Positions 1 to 10,580 are shown, numbered from the stretch's first letter. The stretch: 64,000 nt of DNA from Sphingomonas sp. PP-CE-1A-559 (GCF_004340965.1 NZ_SLYA01000002.1:310001-374000), one strand, 5' to 3'. Numbers and translations are program-made. Notes: generated from the sequence alone by a model not told the origin.

Positions 1-104
1 CACCCCGGCGAAGGCCGGGGCCCAGTTGGGAGGTAGCCGTAACGGAGCGTTGTCCTCAGTTTGCGACGTCCCCCAACTGGGCCCCGGCCTCCGCCGGGGT
101 GGTT
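1..104. repeat. Dispersed palindromic repeat, family R1 (copy 1)
   Basis: Two inverted arms, CACCCCGGCGAAGGCCGGGG at the left and its near complement at about 75-104, flank a 40-base variable centre. The same arms recur at 9263-9365 and 28781-28886. The element lies just downstream of the pyrC-like stop codon, and its left end coincides with the window edge, so it could extend further. Confidence 0.85.
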
Positions 105-128
105 AAGTGTACAATCGAAGCGGCGAAC

Positions 129-1349
129 TCACCGAACCTCGCGCCCACCCTTCCACAACCGCAACACGCGCCCCTGCACCGGCAAGCCATCGAACGGTGT
201 ATTCCCCGCCTCCGCCAGGAACGCCTCCCCGACGATCTGCCAAGGCGCGAGCCGGTCGAACAGCATCAGGTCGGCCGGCTTGCCGACCTCCAGCGTCCCC
301 GTATCCAGCCCCAGCACCCGCGCCGGATTGCTGGCGAGCAGCGCGAACAGCCGCTCCAGCGTCAGCAGTTCGTCACGCACCAGCATCAGCGCGAGCGGCA
401 ACAGCGTCTCCGCCCCCGCCATCCCGCTGCTCGAATCGGTGAACGGCAGCCGCTTCTCCTCCGGCCCGCGCGGCTCATGCCCCGAACACAGCACGTCGAT
501 CGTGCCGTCTGCGATAGCCTCGAGCGCCGCACGACGATCGCTCTCCGCCCGCAAAGGCGGCGACAGCAGTGCGAACGACCGGAAATCACTGACCGCGATC
601 TCCGACAGATGCAGATGCGCCGGCGTGATTCCGCAGGTGACGGCAACACCACGACGCTTCGCCGCCCGGATCAGGTCGAACCCGGCCGCCGTCGTAACCT
701 GGCGAATATGGATCCGCGCGCCGGTATCCTCGGCAAGCATCAGGTCGCGCGCGATCGCCAGCGCCTCGGCAACGGCCGGTGCGGCAGGCAGACCGAGCCG
801 CGTCGCCGTCTCACCCTCGGTCGCGACCGCGCCGGCGGTCAGTCCGCCATCCTCGGCATGCGCGATCACCGTCACGTCGAGATCGCGCGCATAGGCGAGC
901 ACGCGCCGCATCACGCCGCTGTCGGCGATCCAGTGCTTGCCCGTGCCCACCGCCTTCGCACCAGCCGAAAGACAGATCGCCATCTCGGCAAGATCATGGC
1001 CTTCGAGCCCGCGCGTGGCAGCGGCGATCGGGTGGATCCACAGGTCGGGCTTGCCGATCAACGCGGCGCGCTGGACGATGCCGGGGTCGTCCAGCACCGG
1101 CGACTGGTCGGGCATGAGACCGATCCGCACGATCCCGCCAGCGCGGAAGGCGGCACGGTCGACCTTTGCCACGCCAAGATCGACGATCCCCGGCGCCACG
1201 GTCTTGCCGCCACAGTCGACGATGTCCGCATCGGCCGGAATATCGACGATCCCCGTCGCGACGATCACGCCGTCGCGGACCAGTAGATTGCCCTTAGTAA
1301 CGCCGCCAACCGGGCAGGCGAGCGTCGCATTGGTGAGCGCGAGGATCAT
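129..1349 (-). CDS. Dihydroorotase-like protein, probably inactive (PyrC'/PyrX type)
   Basis: This 406-residue protein belongs to the amidohydrolase/dihydroorotase family that normally closes the carbamoyl-aspartate ring in pyrimidine synthesis. Key residues are missing. The HxH metal motif that follows PG(I/L)VD is replaced by DLGVAKVD (about residues 57-64), and the TDHAPH motif with the catalytic Asp reads SGHEPR. The later histidine motifs (AHAEDGG, PAHLHL) remain. The ATG at 1349 overlaps the pyrB stop as ATGA, so the two are translationally coupled; a TTG at 1355 is a weaker alternative start. In Pseudomonas-type systems such a dead homologue is a structural partner of aspartate carbamoyltransferase, and I infer the same role here. 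An active DHOase should then be encoded elsewhere. Confidence 0.85.
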   Translation of the reverse strand: MILALTNATLACPVGGVTKGNLLVRDGVIVATGIVDIPADADIVDCGGKTVAPGIVDLGVAKVDRAAFRAGGIVRIGLMPDQSPVLDDPGIVQRAALIGKPDLWIHPIAAATRGLEGHDLAEMAICLSAGAKAVGTGKHWIADSGVMRRVLAYARDLDVTVIAHAEDGGLTAGAVATEGETATRLGLPAAPAVAEALAIARDLMLAEDTGARIHIRQVTTAAGFDLIRAAKRRGVAVTCGITPAHLHLSEIAVSDFRSFALLSPPLRAESDRRAALEAIADGTIDVLCSGHEPRGPEEKRLPFTDSSSGMAGAETLLPLALMLVRDELLTLERLFALLASNPARVLGLDTGTLEVGKPADLMLFDRLAPWQIVGEAFLAEAGNTPFDGLPVQGRVLRLWKGGREVR

Positions 1350-2332
1350 GCCCAACCCTCCACGCCGCGCGCCCGCCTAGTCAGCACATCGAGGCACGCC
1401 ATCCGGACGGCGACCCCCATCTCGACCTGCTCGGTAATCGCCGACCGCGCATGATCGGCCACCGCGGAGTCGATCTCGACGCCGCGGTTCATCGGGCCGG
1501 GATGCATCACCAGTGCATCCGGCGCCGCCTTCGCCAACCGGTCGAGAGTCAGGCCGTAGCGTAGTCGGTATTCGCGCGTGGAGGGGACATAAGCCCCATC
1601 CATCCGCTCATTCTGCAACCGCAGCATCATCATCACGTCCGCACCCTCCAGCGCCTTGTCGAAATCGGTAAAGGCACGCACGCCCATTCGCTCGATCATC
1701 GGCGGCATCAGCGTCGACGGCGCGCAAACGCGCACCTCTGCGGCAAGTGCGGTCAGCGCCAGGATGTTCGACCGCGCGACCCGGCTGTGCAGCAGGTCAC
1801 CACAGATCACGACGCGCTGCCCGGCGATCGAGCCCTTCCGCCGCCGGATCGTCAACGCGTCGAGCAACGCCTGCGTTGGATGCTCGTGCCGCCCATCGCC
1901 CGCGTTCAGCACTGGACAGTCGACCTTGTCCGCAATCAGCCGCACTGCGCCGCTCGACATATGCCGTATCACGATCACGTCCGCGCGCATCGCGTTCAAC
2001 GTCATCGCCGTATCGATCAGCGTCTCGCCCTTCTTCACGCTCGACTGCGCGGCGTGCATATTGACAACGTCCGCCCCCAATCGCTTCCCCGCGATCTCGA
2101 ACGACAGCAAAGTCCGCGTGCTGTTCTCGAAAAACGCGTTGATCTGGGTAAGCCCGGCCAGCCGCTTGTCGGGAGTCGCGTGCGTGCGGTTCGCCTCGAC
2201 CCACGTCTCCGCCTCGTCGAGCAGGAACGCGATCTCGTGTGGCTGAAGCCCGTCGATACCGGTGAGATGCCGGTGCGGGAAGACGGCGCCGCCTTCGATG
2301 AGGGCGGCGGGGCGGTGATCTGAGGTTCGCAT
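1346..2332 (-). CDS. pyrB: Aspartate carbamoyltransferase catalytic subunit
   Basis: The protein condenses carbamoyl phosphate with aspartate, the committed step of pyrimidine synthesis, in the cytoplasm. It is 328 residues long, a normal length. The carbamoyl-phosphate motif STRT is at about 71-74, the mobile-loop SVKKGET at about 97-103, HPTQ at 150-153, and HPGP near residue 277. No regulatory pyrI is adjacent. The next gene, an inactive dihydroorotase homologue, overlaps by four bases (ATGA), the arrangement expected for a PyrB-PyrC' complex. Confidence 0.95.
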   Translation of the reverse strand: MRTSDHRPAALIEGGAVFPHRHLTGIDGLQPHEIAFLLDEAETWVEANRTHATPDKRLAGLTQINAFFENSTRTLLSFEIAGKRLGADVVNMHAAQSSVKKGETLIDTAMTLNAMRADVIVIRHMSSGAVRLIADKVDCPVLNAGDGRHEHPTQALLDALTIRRRKGSIAGQRVVICGDLLHSRVARSNILALTALAAEVRVCAPSTLMPPMIERMGVRAFTDFDKALEGADVMMMLRLQNERMDGAYVPSTREYRLRYGLTLDRLAKAAPDALVMHPGPMNRGVEIDSAVADHARSAITEQVEMGVAVRMACLDVLTRRARGVEGWA

Positions 2333-2429
2333 TAAAAGCGCGGGATAGTGTCCGCGGGGGCAGGGGGCAAGCGTCGCGCGACGCCTCGCCGCATCCGCAT
2401 GGTTAACCGCATTTTAGCCCGGGCATGGG

Positions 2430-3989
2430 ATGGCGATTCCGAACGGGGGGAATATGCAGGACGAAGCGGCACGGACGATGGTGCGATGGTGGGAAACGCG
2501 GTGGTTCGCGCTGGCACTCGTCCTGGCGTCCGCGGTGCCGTTGCTATGGCCCGCGCTGCCCCCGCTCGGCGACCTGCCCGGCCATATGGGGCGCTGGCAT
2601 ATTGCGATGGCGCTGCCGACCTCGCCCGATCTCCAGCGCTATTACGCCTACCACTGGGCGCTGATCCCCAACCTGGGCATGGACCTGCTCGTACCGGCGG
2701 TGTCACACCTGCTCCCCTTCGAGGTCGCGACCAAGCTGGCGGTGATCGCGATCCCGATGCTGACCGCCACCGGACTGTTATGGGCCGCGCGAGAGGCGCA
2801 TGGGCGGATACCGCCGACCGCGATGTTCGCGTTGCCGCTCGCCTATGCCTGGCCATTCCAGTTCGGCTTCGTCAATTTCGCGCTGTCTCAGGCGCTGGCG
2901 TTCTGCGCACTGGCGCTGTGGATCCGGCTGGGGCGACAGGGTCGCCTGATCATACGCGCGCTGCTCTTCGTACCCGTTGCATGCGTAATATGGATTTCGC
3001 ACAGCTTCGGCTGGGGGCTGCTGGGGCTGATGACAGCAGGCGCGGACATCGCGCGGCTTCGCACGGCAGGCCGTGGCTGGCCGGCGGCGCTCGTCGGTGC
3101 GGCGATCCAGTGTCTGTCGATGACGGTCCCGCTCCTCGTCATGCTGGCGTCTATCGGGGCCGGGACGGGCGCGGCAGCGGGCGGGCTTGGCGGCGAGGGC
3201 TGGTTCGACGCACCGGTGAAGCTGGTATGGCTCGTTTCGCTGTTCCGCGATCACTGGCCATGGTTCGATCTCCTCTCGCTGCTGCCGTTGATCGCCATGC
3301 TGTATGCCGGAATGCGGAGCGCTCGCCTCGGGTTCTCGCCGCTGCTGGGCATACCCGCGCTGCTGTGCCTGGCAGCGTTCGTCGTCCTTCCACGATTGCT
3401 GATGGGGGGCGCCTATGTCGACATGCGGATGGCTCCCGCCGCGGTGATGCTGGGATTGATCGCGATCGCGCCGCGCGATTCGCGAATGGCACGCACGCTG
3501 GCCGTGATGGCCACTGCCTTCCTGGTCCTGCGCCTGGCCGGCACGACGCTGAGCTTTGTCGAACGCTCCAGCGATCAACAACGCGAACTTGCGGCGGTCG
3601 CAGCCATCCCGCACGGCGCTGCGGTACTCTCGTTAGTCGAGTTGCCCTGTGGAGGCGCGTGGGATGACCTGCGGCGCAATCACCTTCCTGCCCTCGCGAT
3701 CGTCCGACGCGACGTGTTTACCAACGAGCAATGGGCGATCGAAGGTCAGCAATCGCTGCACATTCGCTACGCGATCGCCGCACCCTATACCGGGGACCCG
3801 ACCCAGAGCGTCTTTCCGTCGATCTGTTCGACCGTCGGCTCCAACTTCGCCAAGACGATCGCACGGTTTCCCCGCGCCGCGTTCACGCACGTCTGGACGA
3901 TCGGCTTCCCACCAGGGGCTGCAAAGGCCGCCGATCTGCACGTCATCTGGACCGACGGCCGGTCCACCCTATACCGGGTCGCGCGCTAG
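2430..3989 (+). CDS. Multi-pass membrane protein of unknown function
   Basis: The 519-residue protein has roughly ten hydrophobic helices, beginning with one at about residues 28-48, and a soluble C-terminal third. A short acidic motif, GDLPGHMGR, follows the first helix. An Asp-containing first loop like this also occurs in GT-C fold glycosyltransferases, but I cannot assign the family. The ATG at 2430 is used here; an ATG at 2454 preceded by a run of G and GA could be the real start. It is convergent with ruvX, and the two stop codons share the bases CTAG. Function unknown. Confidence 0.7.
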   Translation: MAIPNGGNMQDEAARTMVRWWETRWFALALVLASAVPLLWPALPPLGDLPGHMGRWHIAMALPTSPDLQRYYAYHWALIPNLGMDLLVPAVSHLLPFEVATKLAVIAIPMLTATGLLWAAREAHGRIPPTAMFALPLAYAWPFQFGFVNFALSQALAFCALALWIRLGRQGRLIIRALLFVPVACVIWISHSFGWGLLGLMTAGADIARLRTAGRGWPAALVGAAIQCLSMTVPLLVMLASIGAGTGAAAGGLGGEGWFDAPVKLVWLVSLFRDHWPWFDLLSLLPLIAMLYAGMRSARLGFSPLLGIPALLCLAAFVVLPRLLMGGAYVDMRMAPAAVMLGLIAIAPRDSRMARTLAVMATAFLVLRLAGTTLSFVERSSDQQRELAAVAAIPHGAAVLSLVELPCGGAWDDLRRNHLPALAIVRRDVFTNEQWAIEGQQSLHIRYAIAAPYTGDPTQSVFPSICSTVGSNFAKTIARFPRAAFTHVWTIGFPPGAAKAADLHVIWTDGRSTLYRVAR

Positions 3990-4453
3990 ATTTGGGCCGT
4001 CACCAGCGCGTCGATCGCGCCCTGGAGGATGTAGGCGGCGGCCATCTTGTCGACGAGTTCGGCACGTTTGGCGCGGCTGGCGTCCTGTTCGATCAGCGTG
4101 CGGGTGACGGCAACGGTCGACCAGCGTTCGTCCTGGAGCAGGATCGGGAGGCCCATGTCCTTGAGGTTCTGTGCGAACGCGCGCGTCGATTGCGAGCGCG
4201 GACTCTCGCTGCCGTCGAGGTTGATCGGCAGCCCGATGACGAGTCCGACGACCGCCTGCGCCTTGATGATCTCGGCCAGCGCGGCCTTGTCCTTCTGGAA
4301 CTTGGTCCGACGGATCAGGAGGGCAGGGCTCGCGAACGACCAGCCCGCGTCGCAAAGCGCGGTGCCGATCGTCTTGGTGCCGACGTCGAGGCCGATCAGG
4401 CGGCCGCCGTTCGGGAGCGCGTCGCGGAACTGCGCGGCGGAGAGCGTGATCAT
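3986..4453 (-). CDS. ruvX: Putative pre-16S rRNA nuclease / Holliday junction resolvase RuvX (YqgF)
   Basis: The 155-residue protein has the RNase H-like YqgF fold. It shows the N-terminal [12 protein letters not shown] motif with the first acidic residue near 22, the [12 protein letters not shown] segment, and the C-terminal [12 protein letters not shown] motif with the last conserved Asp. The family processes the 16S rRNA 5' end and has been proposed as a resolvase. Its ATG at 4453 overlaps the upstream hydrolase stop as ATGA, so the two genes form a coupled pair. Confidence 0.92.
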   Translation of the reverse strand: MITLSAAQFRDALPNGGRLIGLDVGTKTIGTALCDAGWSFASPALLIRRTKFQKDKAALAEIIKAQAVVGLVIGLPINLDGSESPRSQSTRAFAQNLKDMGLPILLQDERWSTVAVTRTLIEQDASRAKRAELVDKMAAAYILQGAIDALVTAQI

Positions 4454-5556
4454 TTGAAAGCCTTCAGGCGGCGGTTGGCGTCGGCGCGGATGTTCGCCCA
4501 GAACAGGCTGTAGTCGTAGACGTGGTAGTTGTTGCCGGGCAGCACGTACGGCCCGAGGTTCGGGCCCTCGCCGATCAGCAGGAAGCCGCGGTCGGCACAG
4601 CGCGCGGGGACGCTGCCGATCGCGATCGTCGCGGTCTTCAGGTCGGCCGATGGTACGAGCGTGCCGAGGTTGGCGATGGCGGGCGCGGTCGCGTCCGCGG
4701 TGCCGGTCAGCGGGTTGGTGCAGACCATCGGCGTGCCCTTGCGCGGCTGGCCGTTGAAGCCTGTGGTCTGGTCGTACGCGTCGACGATCAGGGAGGGATC
4801 GGCGGGTTCGGCGAAACTTTCCCACGACAGGATGCAGTTGGTCTGATCCGGTGCGCGACATTCGGGGAGGCCCATCTTCGGCAGATCGGTCGCACGCGAA
4901 ACGGGCCAGCCGACGACATAGGCTGCGACGATCCGTGCCTTCAGCTTCGGGTCGGTGGCGATGCGGTCGCGAAGCAGGCGGGTGAGATGGAGCGCACCCT
5001 GGCTATGCCCCGCGAGGATGATCGGGCGCTTCGGACCGACTTCCTTGAGGAACCGGTCGAACGCGGCGGAGACGTCGCCGTAAGCCAACGCGAGCGCGCG
5101 TTCGCTGTCGGCGACGCTGGTCAGGAATGCACCGAACGTCGCCTGGCGATAGCGTGGTGCCCAGATGTCGCCCGCCTCGTTGAATGCACTGGCCTGCCCG
5201 CGCAGGAACAACTCCGCTCGTGCATTGGTCTCGGGATCGTCGATCGGCGCGTTCCAATGGTCGCGGTTGATGTACGACGTCGGGTGGATGAAGAAGATCG
5301 CCGCGCCCGTGCCGCGTTCACCGGGCGAGTAGCCGGGCGGCGTCCAGAGCGCGGGGTTGCCCGGCGCATCGGGGCGGGCGAGCCACATGATCTTTCGCGC
5401 GTAGATGTTGCGCGGAGCTTCGCGCTGCGCCTGGAAGGTCTCGCTTGGCACCATCACCGCGCGCATCAATTGCGTGCCGAACAGGCGGTAGGCGAGCAGC
5501 GCGGCGATCGCGAGGACGATCATCGCGGCGACGAAATAGAGAAACTTGCGGGCCAA
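4450..5556 (-). CDS. DUF3089 alpha/beta-hydrolase, membrane-anchored
   Basis: The 368-residue protein has one N-terminal hydrophobic segment (about residues 5-24), so the catalytic part probably faces the periplasm. The nucleophile elbow GHSQG is at 183-187 (Ser185), preceded by the strand RPIILA, and FFIHPTSYI near residue 88 is typical of DUF3089. The family is annotated as lipase-like, but the natural substrate is not known. A TTG start is chosen because GGAAGG lies a few bases upstream and it keeps the membrane anchor. It is coupled to ruvX by ATGA. Confidence 0.85.
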   Translation of the reverse strand: MARKFLYFVAAMIVLAIAALLAYRLFGTQLMRAVMVPSETFQAQREAPRNIYARKIMWLARPDAPGNPALWTPPGYSPGERGTGAAIFFIHPTSYINRDHWNAPIDDPETNARAELFLRGQASAFNEAGDIWAPRYRQATFGAFLTSVADSERALALAYGDVSAAFDRFLKEVGPKRPIILAGHSQGALHLTRLLRDRIATDPKLKARIVAAYVVGWPVSRATDLPKMGLPECRAPDQTNCILSWESFAEPADPSLIVDAYDQTTGFNGQPRKGTPMVCTNPLTGTADATAPAIANLGTLVPSADLKTATIAIGSVPARCADRGFLLIGEGPNLGPYVLPGNNYHVYDYSLFWANIRADANRRLKAFK

Positions 5557-5660
5557 GCGGTACCTTCCGTGCAGGCGGTCCGGCTCCCGTGCCGTATGCG
5601 GGGGAAGGTTGCAATCGGTGCGTTCTCGTCGGGGAAGCCGGCAGCTACCCGAAAATGCCT

Positions 5661-5741
5661 CGTTCCCCCGCGGAGGCGGGGGCCCAGGATCTCGGGCGAT
5701 ACCACCTGTAATCCTGGGCCCCCGCCTCCGCGGGGGAACCA
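5661..5741. repeat. Dispersed palindromic repeat, family R2 (copy 1)
   Basis: Inverted arms of the form GTTCCCCCGCGGAGGCGGGG, with CCCAGGAT and ATCCTGGG internal to them, lie between the DUF3089 gene and gatC. Related arms appear at 9149, 12523, 18481, 20348, 28692 and 57082. Confidence 0.85.
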
Positions 5742-5803
5742 GAAGAGGACGCGGCGCTAGAAGGGTGTTGCGCCCCCGCCGCGCCGGGTGCTAGCCGCAG
5801 CCC

Positions 5804-6106
5804 ATGTCCGTAGATACTGCAACCGTGAAGCGGATCGCGAGCCTTGCGCGCATCGCGATCACCGACGAGGACGCCGCCCGCATGGCGCCGGAACTCGGAA
5901 ACATCCTTGGCTGGATCGAGATGCTCGAAGAGGTCGACACGACCGGTATCGAGCCGATGACCGCCGTCATCCCCAACACGCTGCGGTTGCGCGACGATGT
6001 CGTCAACGCCGACCCGCTGACCGGCGGCGGCATCCGCGAGCAGGTCCTCGCCAACGCGCCCGTGGCCGAACACGGGTTCTTCGCCGTGCCGAAGGTGATC
6101 GAATAA
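5804..6106 (+). CDS. gatC: Aspartyl/glutamyl-tRNA amidotransferase subunit C
   Basis: The 100-residue GatC subunit stabilises GatA and links it to GatB in the complex that amidates Glu-tRNA(Gln) and/or Asp-tRNA(Asn). The hallmarks are [12 protein letters not shown] near the N terminus, [16 protein letters not shown] in the middle, and the C-terminal [11 protein letters not shown]. The stop overlaps the gatA start by one base (TAATG). First gene of gatCAB. Confidence 0.97.
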   Translation: MSVDTATVKRIASLARIAITDEDAARMAPELGNILGWIEMLEEVDTTGIEPMTAVIPNTLRLRDDVVNADPLTGGGIREQVLANAPVAEHGFFAVPKVIE

Positions 6107-7590
6107 TGACCGACCTTACAGATCTCGGCATCGCAGGCATCCGCGACGGCGTCCGCGATGGCAGCTTCAAGGCGCGCGAAGTTGCCGATGCGTTCATCGT
6201 AAAGGTGAGCCAAGCCAAGGCGTTGAACGCGTTTCTTGTCGAGACCCCCGAACACGCGATCGCCGCCGCCACGGCTGCCGATGCCGCGCGCGCAGCCGGC
6301 GAGACGCTCAAGCCGCTGGCCGGCGTGCCGATCGGCATGAAGGACCTGTTCTGCACCAAGGGCGTCACGACGACCGCGGCGAGCCACATCCTCGAAGGCT
6401 TCACGCCGACTTACGAGTCGACCGTCTCGCAGAATTTGTGGGACGCGGGCGCGGGGATGCTCGGCAAGCTGAACATGGACCAGTTCGCGATGGGCTCGTC
6501 GAACGAGACCTCGGCGTTCGGCAACGTGATCTCGCCGTGGAAGCGTAACGATGGCGGTAACGCTTCGCTCGCCCCCGGCGGCTCGTCGGGCGGTTCGTCG
6601 TCGGCAGTGGCCGCACGGCTCTGCCCCGGCGCGACCGGCACCGACACCGGCGGCTCGATCCGCCAGCCCGCCGCCTTCACCGGCATCAGCGGCATCAAGC
6701 CGACCTATGGCCGCTGCTCGCGCTGGGGGACGATCGCGTTCGCCTCGTCGCTCGACCAGGCTGGGCCGATGGCGCGCGACGTCCGCGACTGCGCGATCCT
6801 GCTCGAGGCGATGGCCGGGTTCGATGCGAAGGACGGCACCTCGTTGCAGCTCGACGTACCGAAGTGGGAAGCGGGTTTATCCGGCAATCTCAACGGCCTG
6901 CGCGTCGGCATTCCCAAGGAATATCGCGTCGACGGGATGCCCGAGGAGATCGAGGCGCTCTGGCAGCAGGGCATCGACTGGCTGAAGGATGCCGGCGCGA
7001 CGATCGTCGAGGTCTCGCTTCCGCACACCAAATACGCGCTGCCCGCTTATTACATCATCGCGCCGGCCGAAGCGTCGTCGAACCTCGCGCGCTATGACGG
7101 CGTCCGCTACGGGATCCGCGACCTGCCGACCGGTGCCGGCTTGCAGGACATGTACGCCGCGACGCGTGCCGACGGCTTCGGCCCCGAGGTGAAGCGTCGC
7201 ATCATGATCGGCACCTACGTGCTGTCGGCGGGTTTTTACGACGCGTATTACACGCAGGCGCAGAAGGTCCGGACGCTGATCGCACGCGATTTCGAGCGGG
7301 CTTGGGAGGCGTGCGACGTGCTGCTGACGCCGACCGCACCGTCGGCCGCGTTCGCGCTCGGCGAGAAGTCGGCCGATCCGATCGCGATGTATCTGAACGA
7401 CGTCTTCACCGTGCCGTCCTCGCTGGCCGGGTTGCCGGCGATGTCGGTGCCGGGTGGCCTCGACAAGCAGGGTCTGCCGCTCGGGCTGCAGATCATCGGC
7501 AAGCCGCTCGACGAGCAAGGCGTGCTGAACGCAGGGCTCGCGATCGAACAGCGAGCAGGATTTACCGCGCGACCAGAGGCTTGGTGGTAA
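6106..7590 (+). CDS. gatA: Aspartyl/glutamyl-tRNA amidotransferase subunit A
   Basis: The 494-residue glutaminase subunit of the tRNA amidotransferase releases ammonia from glutamine for use by GatB. The amidase signature is intact: catalytic Lys79 in GVPIGMKD, the cis-Ser near 160 in [10 protein letters not shown], and the nucleophile Ser184 in [10 protein letters not shown]. The ATG at 6106 is in the TAATG overlap with gatC. One base separates its stop from the gatB ATG, so the three genes form an operon. Confidence 0.97.
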   Translation: MTDLTDLGIAGIRDGVRDGSFKAREVADAFIVKVSQAKALNAFLVETPEHAIAAATAADAARAAGETLKPLAGVPIGMKDLFCTKGVTTTAASHILEGFTPTYESTVSQNLWDAGAGMLGKLNMDQFAMGSSNETSAFGNVISPWKRNDGGNASLAPGGSSGGSSSAVAARLCPGATGTDTGGSIRQPAAFTGISGIKPTYGRCSRWGTIAFASSLDQAGPMARDVRDCAILLEAMAGFDAKDGTSLQLDVPKWEAGLSGNLNGLRVGIPKEYRVDGMPEEIEALWQQGIDWLKDAGATIVEVSLPHTKYALPAYYIIAPAEASSNLARYDGVRYGIRDLPTGAGLQDMYAATRADGFGPEVKRRIMIGTYVLSAGFYDAYYTQAQKVRTLIARDFERAWEACDVLLTPTAPSAAFALGEKSADPIAMYLNDVFTVPSSLAGLPAMSVPGGLDKQGLPLGLQIIGKPLDEQGVLNAGLAIEQRAGFTARPEAWW

Positions 7591-7591
7591 C

Positions 7592-9073
7592 ATGAGCGAT
7601 TATCGTATTCAGGGCGAAACCGGCGAGTGGGAGGTCGTGGTCGGCCTCGAAGTGCACGCGCAGGTGACGTCGAACGCCAAGCTCTTCTCGGGCGCGGCGA
7701 CCGCGTTCGGCGCGGAGCCCAACACACAGGTGTCGCTGGTCGATGCGGCGATGCCGGGGATGCTGCCGGTGCCGAACCGCGAGTGCATCCGCCAGGCGGT
7801 CCGCACCGGCATGGCGATCGAGGCGCAGATCAACAAATGGTCGCGGTTCGACCGCAAGAATTACTTCTACGCCGATCTGCCGCAGGGCTACCAGATCAGC
7901 CAGCTCTATCATCCAATCGTCGGCGAGGGTGCGATCGATATCAGCCTCGACGAGAAGAATCCGGATGCCGCGGGCAAGCGGATCGGCGTCGAGCGCATCC
8001 ATGTCGAGCAGGATGCGGGCAAGCTGATGCACGACCAGCATCCGACCCAGTCTTATGTCGACCTCAACCGGTCAGGCGTCGCGCTGATGGAGATCGTGTC
8101 GAAGCCGGATCTGGCGTCGCCTGCGGAAACAGGGGCTTACCTGCGGAAGTTGCGATCGATCCTGCGCTATGTCGGGTCGTGCGACGGCAACATGGAAGAG
8201 GGCTCGATGCGCGCCGACGTCAACGTCAGCGTGCGCAAGCCTGGCGACGAGCTGGGCACGCGGACCGAGACGAAGAACGTCAATTCGGTGCGCTTCGTGA
8301 TGGCGGTTGTGGAGCAGGAGGCCAAGCGCCAGGTCGAGGTGCTCGAGGCCGGTGGCAAGATCCAGCAGGAAACGCGGCTCTACGATCCCGATCGGAACGA
8401 GACGCGGTCGATGCGGTCGAAGGAAGACGCGCATGATTATCGGTACTTCCCGGATCCCGATTTGTTGCCGCTGGTGCTCGACGATGCGTTTCTTGCCGAG
8501 TGCCGGGCGTCGCTGCCCGAACTGCCGGACGCGAAGCGCGCGCGGTACGAGGCGCTCGGGATCACCGCGTATCAGGCGACGGTGCTGACCGCCGAGGTCG
8601 AGGCGGCGCGGTGGTTCGATGCGTTGCTCGATGCGGGCGTGAAGCCGGCGGCGGCGGCGAACTGGACGACGTCGGAGTTGTTCGGCGCGCTGAACCGGAC
8701 TGGCAAGGATATCGAGAATTCGCCGGTGTCGCCGGCGCAGGCGGCTGAGTTGCTGGGGCTGATCGCGGACGGGACGCTGTCGGGGAGTCTCGCCAAGCAG
8801 GTGTTCGAGGTGATGCTCGAGACCGGCGACGGCGCGGCGAAGGTGGTCGAGGATCGCGGGTTGAAGCAGACCAGCGATACCGGCGCGATCGAGGCGGTGA
8901 TTGCCGACGTGATGGCGGCGAACGCTGACAAGGTTGCGGACTACCGCGGCGGCAAGGACAAGCTGTTCGGGTTCTTCGTGGGCCAGACGATGAAGGCGAT
9001 GGGGGGGAAGGCTAACCCTGCCGTGGTGAACGAGGTTCTGAAGGGGATGCTTGGGGAGTCGGTGGCTTCGTAA
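7592..9073 (+). CDS. gatB: Aspartyl/glutamyl-tRNA amidotransferase subunit B
   Basis: The 493-residue subunit phosphorylates and amidates the misacylated tRNA. The N-terminal catalytic cradle begins with [12 protein letters not shown]. Family motifs include [23 protein letters not shown] and [12 protein letters not shown], and a helical tail domain (YqeY-like) occupies about the last 150 residues. It is the last gene of gatCAB. A long CT dinucleotide tract follows the stop almost at once. Confidence 0.97.
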   Translation: MSDYRIQGETGEWEVVVGLEVHAQVTSNAKLFSGAATAFGAEPNTQVSLVDAAMPGMLPVPNRECIRQAVRTGMAIEAQINKWSRFDRKNYFYADLPQGYQISQLYHPIVGEGAIDISLDEKNPDAAGKRIGVERIHVEQDAGKLMHDQHPTQSYVDLNRSGVALMEIVSKPDLASPAETGAYLRKLRSILRYVGSCDGNMEEGSMRADVNVSVRKPGDELGTRTETKNVNSVRFVMAVVEQEAKRQVEVLEAGGKIQQETRLYDPDRNETRSMRSKEDAHDYRYFPDPDLLPLVLDDAFLAECRASLPELPDAKRARYEALGITAYQATVLTAEVEAARWFDALLDAGVKPAAAANWTTSELFGALNRTGKDIENSPVSPAQAAELLGLIADGTLSGSLAKQVFEVMLETGDGAAKVVEDRGLKQTSDTGAIEAVIADVMAANADKVADYRGGKDKLFGFFVGQTMKAMGGKANPAVVNEVLKGMLGESVAS

Positions 9074-9085
9074 AGCTGCTGACTT

Positions 9086-9120
9086 CCTCTCTCTCTCTCT
9101 CTCTCTCTCCCTCTCTCTCC
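9086..9120. repeat. (CT)n simple-sequence tract
   Basis: About 35 bases of nearly pure CT dinucleotide, interrupted once or twice by CCC, begin 12 bases after the gatB stop. It is a homopyrimidine/homopurine mirror tract, the only microsatellite of this length seen in the window. It lies outside any gene. Confidence 0.9.
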
Positions 9121-9148
9121 CGCACCTGCTGGTCTCCCGCCCTGCCTG

Positions 9149-9226
9149 TTCTCCCGCGAAGGCGGGAGTCCAGGGTAAAGAAACGCAGCGCTGCTTGATT
9201 CCTGGGCCCCGCGTTCGCGAGGGAAC
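9149..9226. repeat. Dispersed palindromic repeat, family R2 (copy 2)
   Basis: The arms GTTCTCCCGCGAAGGCGGGA and, inverted and slightly diverged, CCCGCGTTCGCGAGGGAAC flank a centre with GTCCAGGG and TCCTGGG. It occupies the gatB to protease gap together with the CT tract and an R1 copy; no gene is seen between 9074 and 9383. Confidence 0.8.
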
Positions 9227-9262
9227 TAGCAGAAGTGTAGTTCGCCCGCCCTCGACAGACAC

Positions 9263-9365
9263 CACCCCGGCGAAGGCCGGGGCCCAATTGGGGGACGGTG
9301 ATAACGAGGGGCAGCGCTTCGTTACTGCAACCTTTCCAATTGGGCCCCGGCCTTCGCCGGGGTGG
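9263..9365. repeat. Dispersed palindromic repeat, family R1 (copy 2)
   Basis: Near-perfect inverted arms (CACCCCGGCGAAGGCCGGGG plus CCCAATTGG, and the complement) flank a variable 45-base centre. It is close to copies 1 and 3 in the arms but not in the centre. It lies just past the 3' end of the protease gene. Confidence 0.88.
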
Positions 9366-9383
9366 TTGTGTACGGAGGCGGCC

Positions 9384-9950
9384 TTACCCGTCGACCTTCT
9401 GCGGATGATGCGGCACGAGGATTAGCGTGTTCTCCTCCACCCGCCACGACGCGAGGCGCGACAGGAAGTTCATCCCCAGCACGTTAGTCTCGCCAAACGC
9501 CGGCGACACCACCACCTGCAAATCCCGCGCGACGATCGCACCGAGACGCAAACTCGCGATCGTCCCCGTCTTCGCAGCAATAGACCCGTTGGCAGTCTGC
9601 AACACGATCGGCACCACGCCAACCCGGGCCTCAATCCCCGCAGCCTCCGCCGTCTTCTCCGAAATCGCCGTAATCGTCGCACCGCTATCGATCAGCAGCC
9701 GCTGGCTCACCCCGTCGATCGTCGCCCGTGCCCAAAAATGGCCATCCGGCGACATGCGAATACGGACCTCGCCGCCGACCACCTGCTGGTCCTCGATCTT
9801 CAGGAACCGCGCGATCTTGCCGACATAGGGATCGAACTGCCGCCGCTGGTCGATCGCGACGAACAGCAGTCCGACAAGAACAAGCGTCATCGCCAGATTG
9901 ACGAGCGTGCGGATGATCGGGATGCGCTGCGCCAGGATCAGCAGCAACAC
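9384..9950 (-). CDS. Membrane-anchored retropepsin-like aspartic protease
   Basis: The protein has two N-terminal hydrophobic segments followed by a retropepsin-like domain with LIDSGATITAIS (about residues 86-97), matching the DSG/DTG active-site motif, and a later ILVP/NVLGMNFLSR segment. It resembles the TIGR02281 clan AA protease family of alphaproteobacteria. One domain per chain implies that it works as a dimer. Start uncertain: GTG at 9950 is used, but the reading frame stays open upstream to about 10070 without an ATG, encoding a Gly-rich and polar stretch. Substrate unknown. Confidence 0.8.
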   Translation of the reverse strand: MLLLILAQRIPIIRTLVNLAMTLVLVGLLFVAIDQRRQFDPYVGKIARFLKIEDQQVVGGEVRIRMSPDGHFWARATIDGVSQRLLIDSGATITAISEKTAEAAGIEARVGVVPIVLQTANGSIAAKTGTIASLRLGAIVARDLQVVVSPAFGETNVLGMNFLSRLASWRVEENTLILVPHHPQKVDG

Positions 9951-10082
9951 GGCAAGCCCGAGCGCGATATACAGGCTCTGGTGCTCGGCAAAGGTGGGAA
10001 TCGTGGAGATTATCGAGTCCTGATTGGCGAGGATGGCGTCGTATAGATAGCCACCCCCGCCTGTATGGTTGCTGACGCAAGC

Positions 10083-10301
10083 TTACTGCGCGTCGTTGTC
10101 TTGGTTCTTCACGACGCCACCGGTACCACCGACGCCGTCGGGCATGCCGGTATCCGTAAACGTCTCGGGCTCGTCGCCGCCCTCGCCACGCTCGACCGCG
10201 TCGGAGCGCGACTCCACCGCCTGTTCGATGTCGCTGCGGGTATCCTCGTCACGGTCCTCGGGGAGCGTTGCGGGGTTCGTGCCGGAATGCGGATTACTCA
10301 T
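10083..10301 (-). CDS. Small acidic hypothetical protein (72 aa)
   Basis: The ATG at 10301 is preceded by GGAG at a good distance. The product is hydrophilic, rich in Asp, Glu and Gly, with no membrane segment and probably disordered (it contains DRDEDTRSDIEQAVESRSD). It follows the 51-residue gene by two bases, so the two are likely co-transcribed. I do not recognise a family. Confidence 0.6.
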   Translation of the reverse strand: MSNPHSGTNPATLPEDRDEDTRSDIEQAVESRSDAVERGEGGDEPETFTDTGMPDGVGGTGGVVKNQDNDAQ

Positions 10302-10303
10302 GC

Positions 10304-10459
10304 TCAAAACTCCGGCTGGACGGGTGCAGGATCGTTCGACGGCGTTCCCGGCGCTGGCACGTCGATGTCCGGCGCGGGTGGACTGAACTCCGGCGGCGGC
10401 GCAGTCGGCTCGACGGGCGACGTCGGGGTCGGGAATTCTGCCGGGGGTTGGGTAGCCAT
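10304..10459 (-). CDS. Small proline-rich hypothetical protein (51 aa)
   Basis: The ATG at 10459 follows a strong ribosome binding site, AGGAGAG, with five bases of spacing. The short product starts MATQPPAEFPTPTSP and is about one third proline, with no signal peptide or membrane helix. The good ribosome binding site and the tight spacing to the next small gene argue that it is real. Function unknown. Confidence 0.55.
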   Translation of the reverse strand: MATQPPAEFPTPTSPVEPTAPPPEFSPPAPDIDVPAPGTPSNDPAPVQPEF

Positions 10460-10527
10460 GATGTCTCTCCTTCTGGATGTTCAACGTCCGTAATGGAGCG
10501 CGGTTGCGTCGGGAGGTGCCTATCTGC

Positions 10528-10555
10528 TTGCCCCGGCATGCAACGTTGGTATAGA
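10528..10555 (+). promoter_or_regulatory. Predicted sigma-70 promoter of tRNA-Leu
   Basis: The -35 TTGCCC (10528-10533) and -10 TATAGA (10550-10555) are separated by 16 bases and sit 25 bases upstream of the mature tRNA. Confidence 0.55.
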
Positions 10556-10580
10556 CGCGCCCGCTACGGCGATGTCCTGT

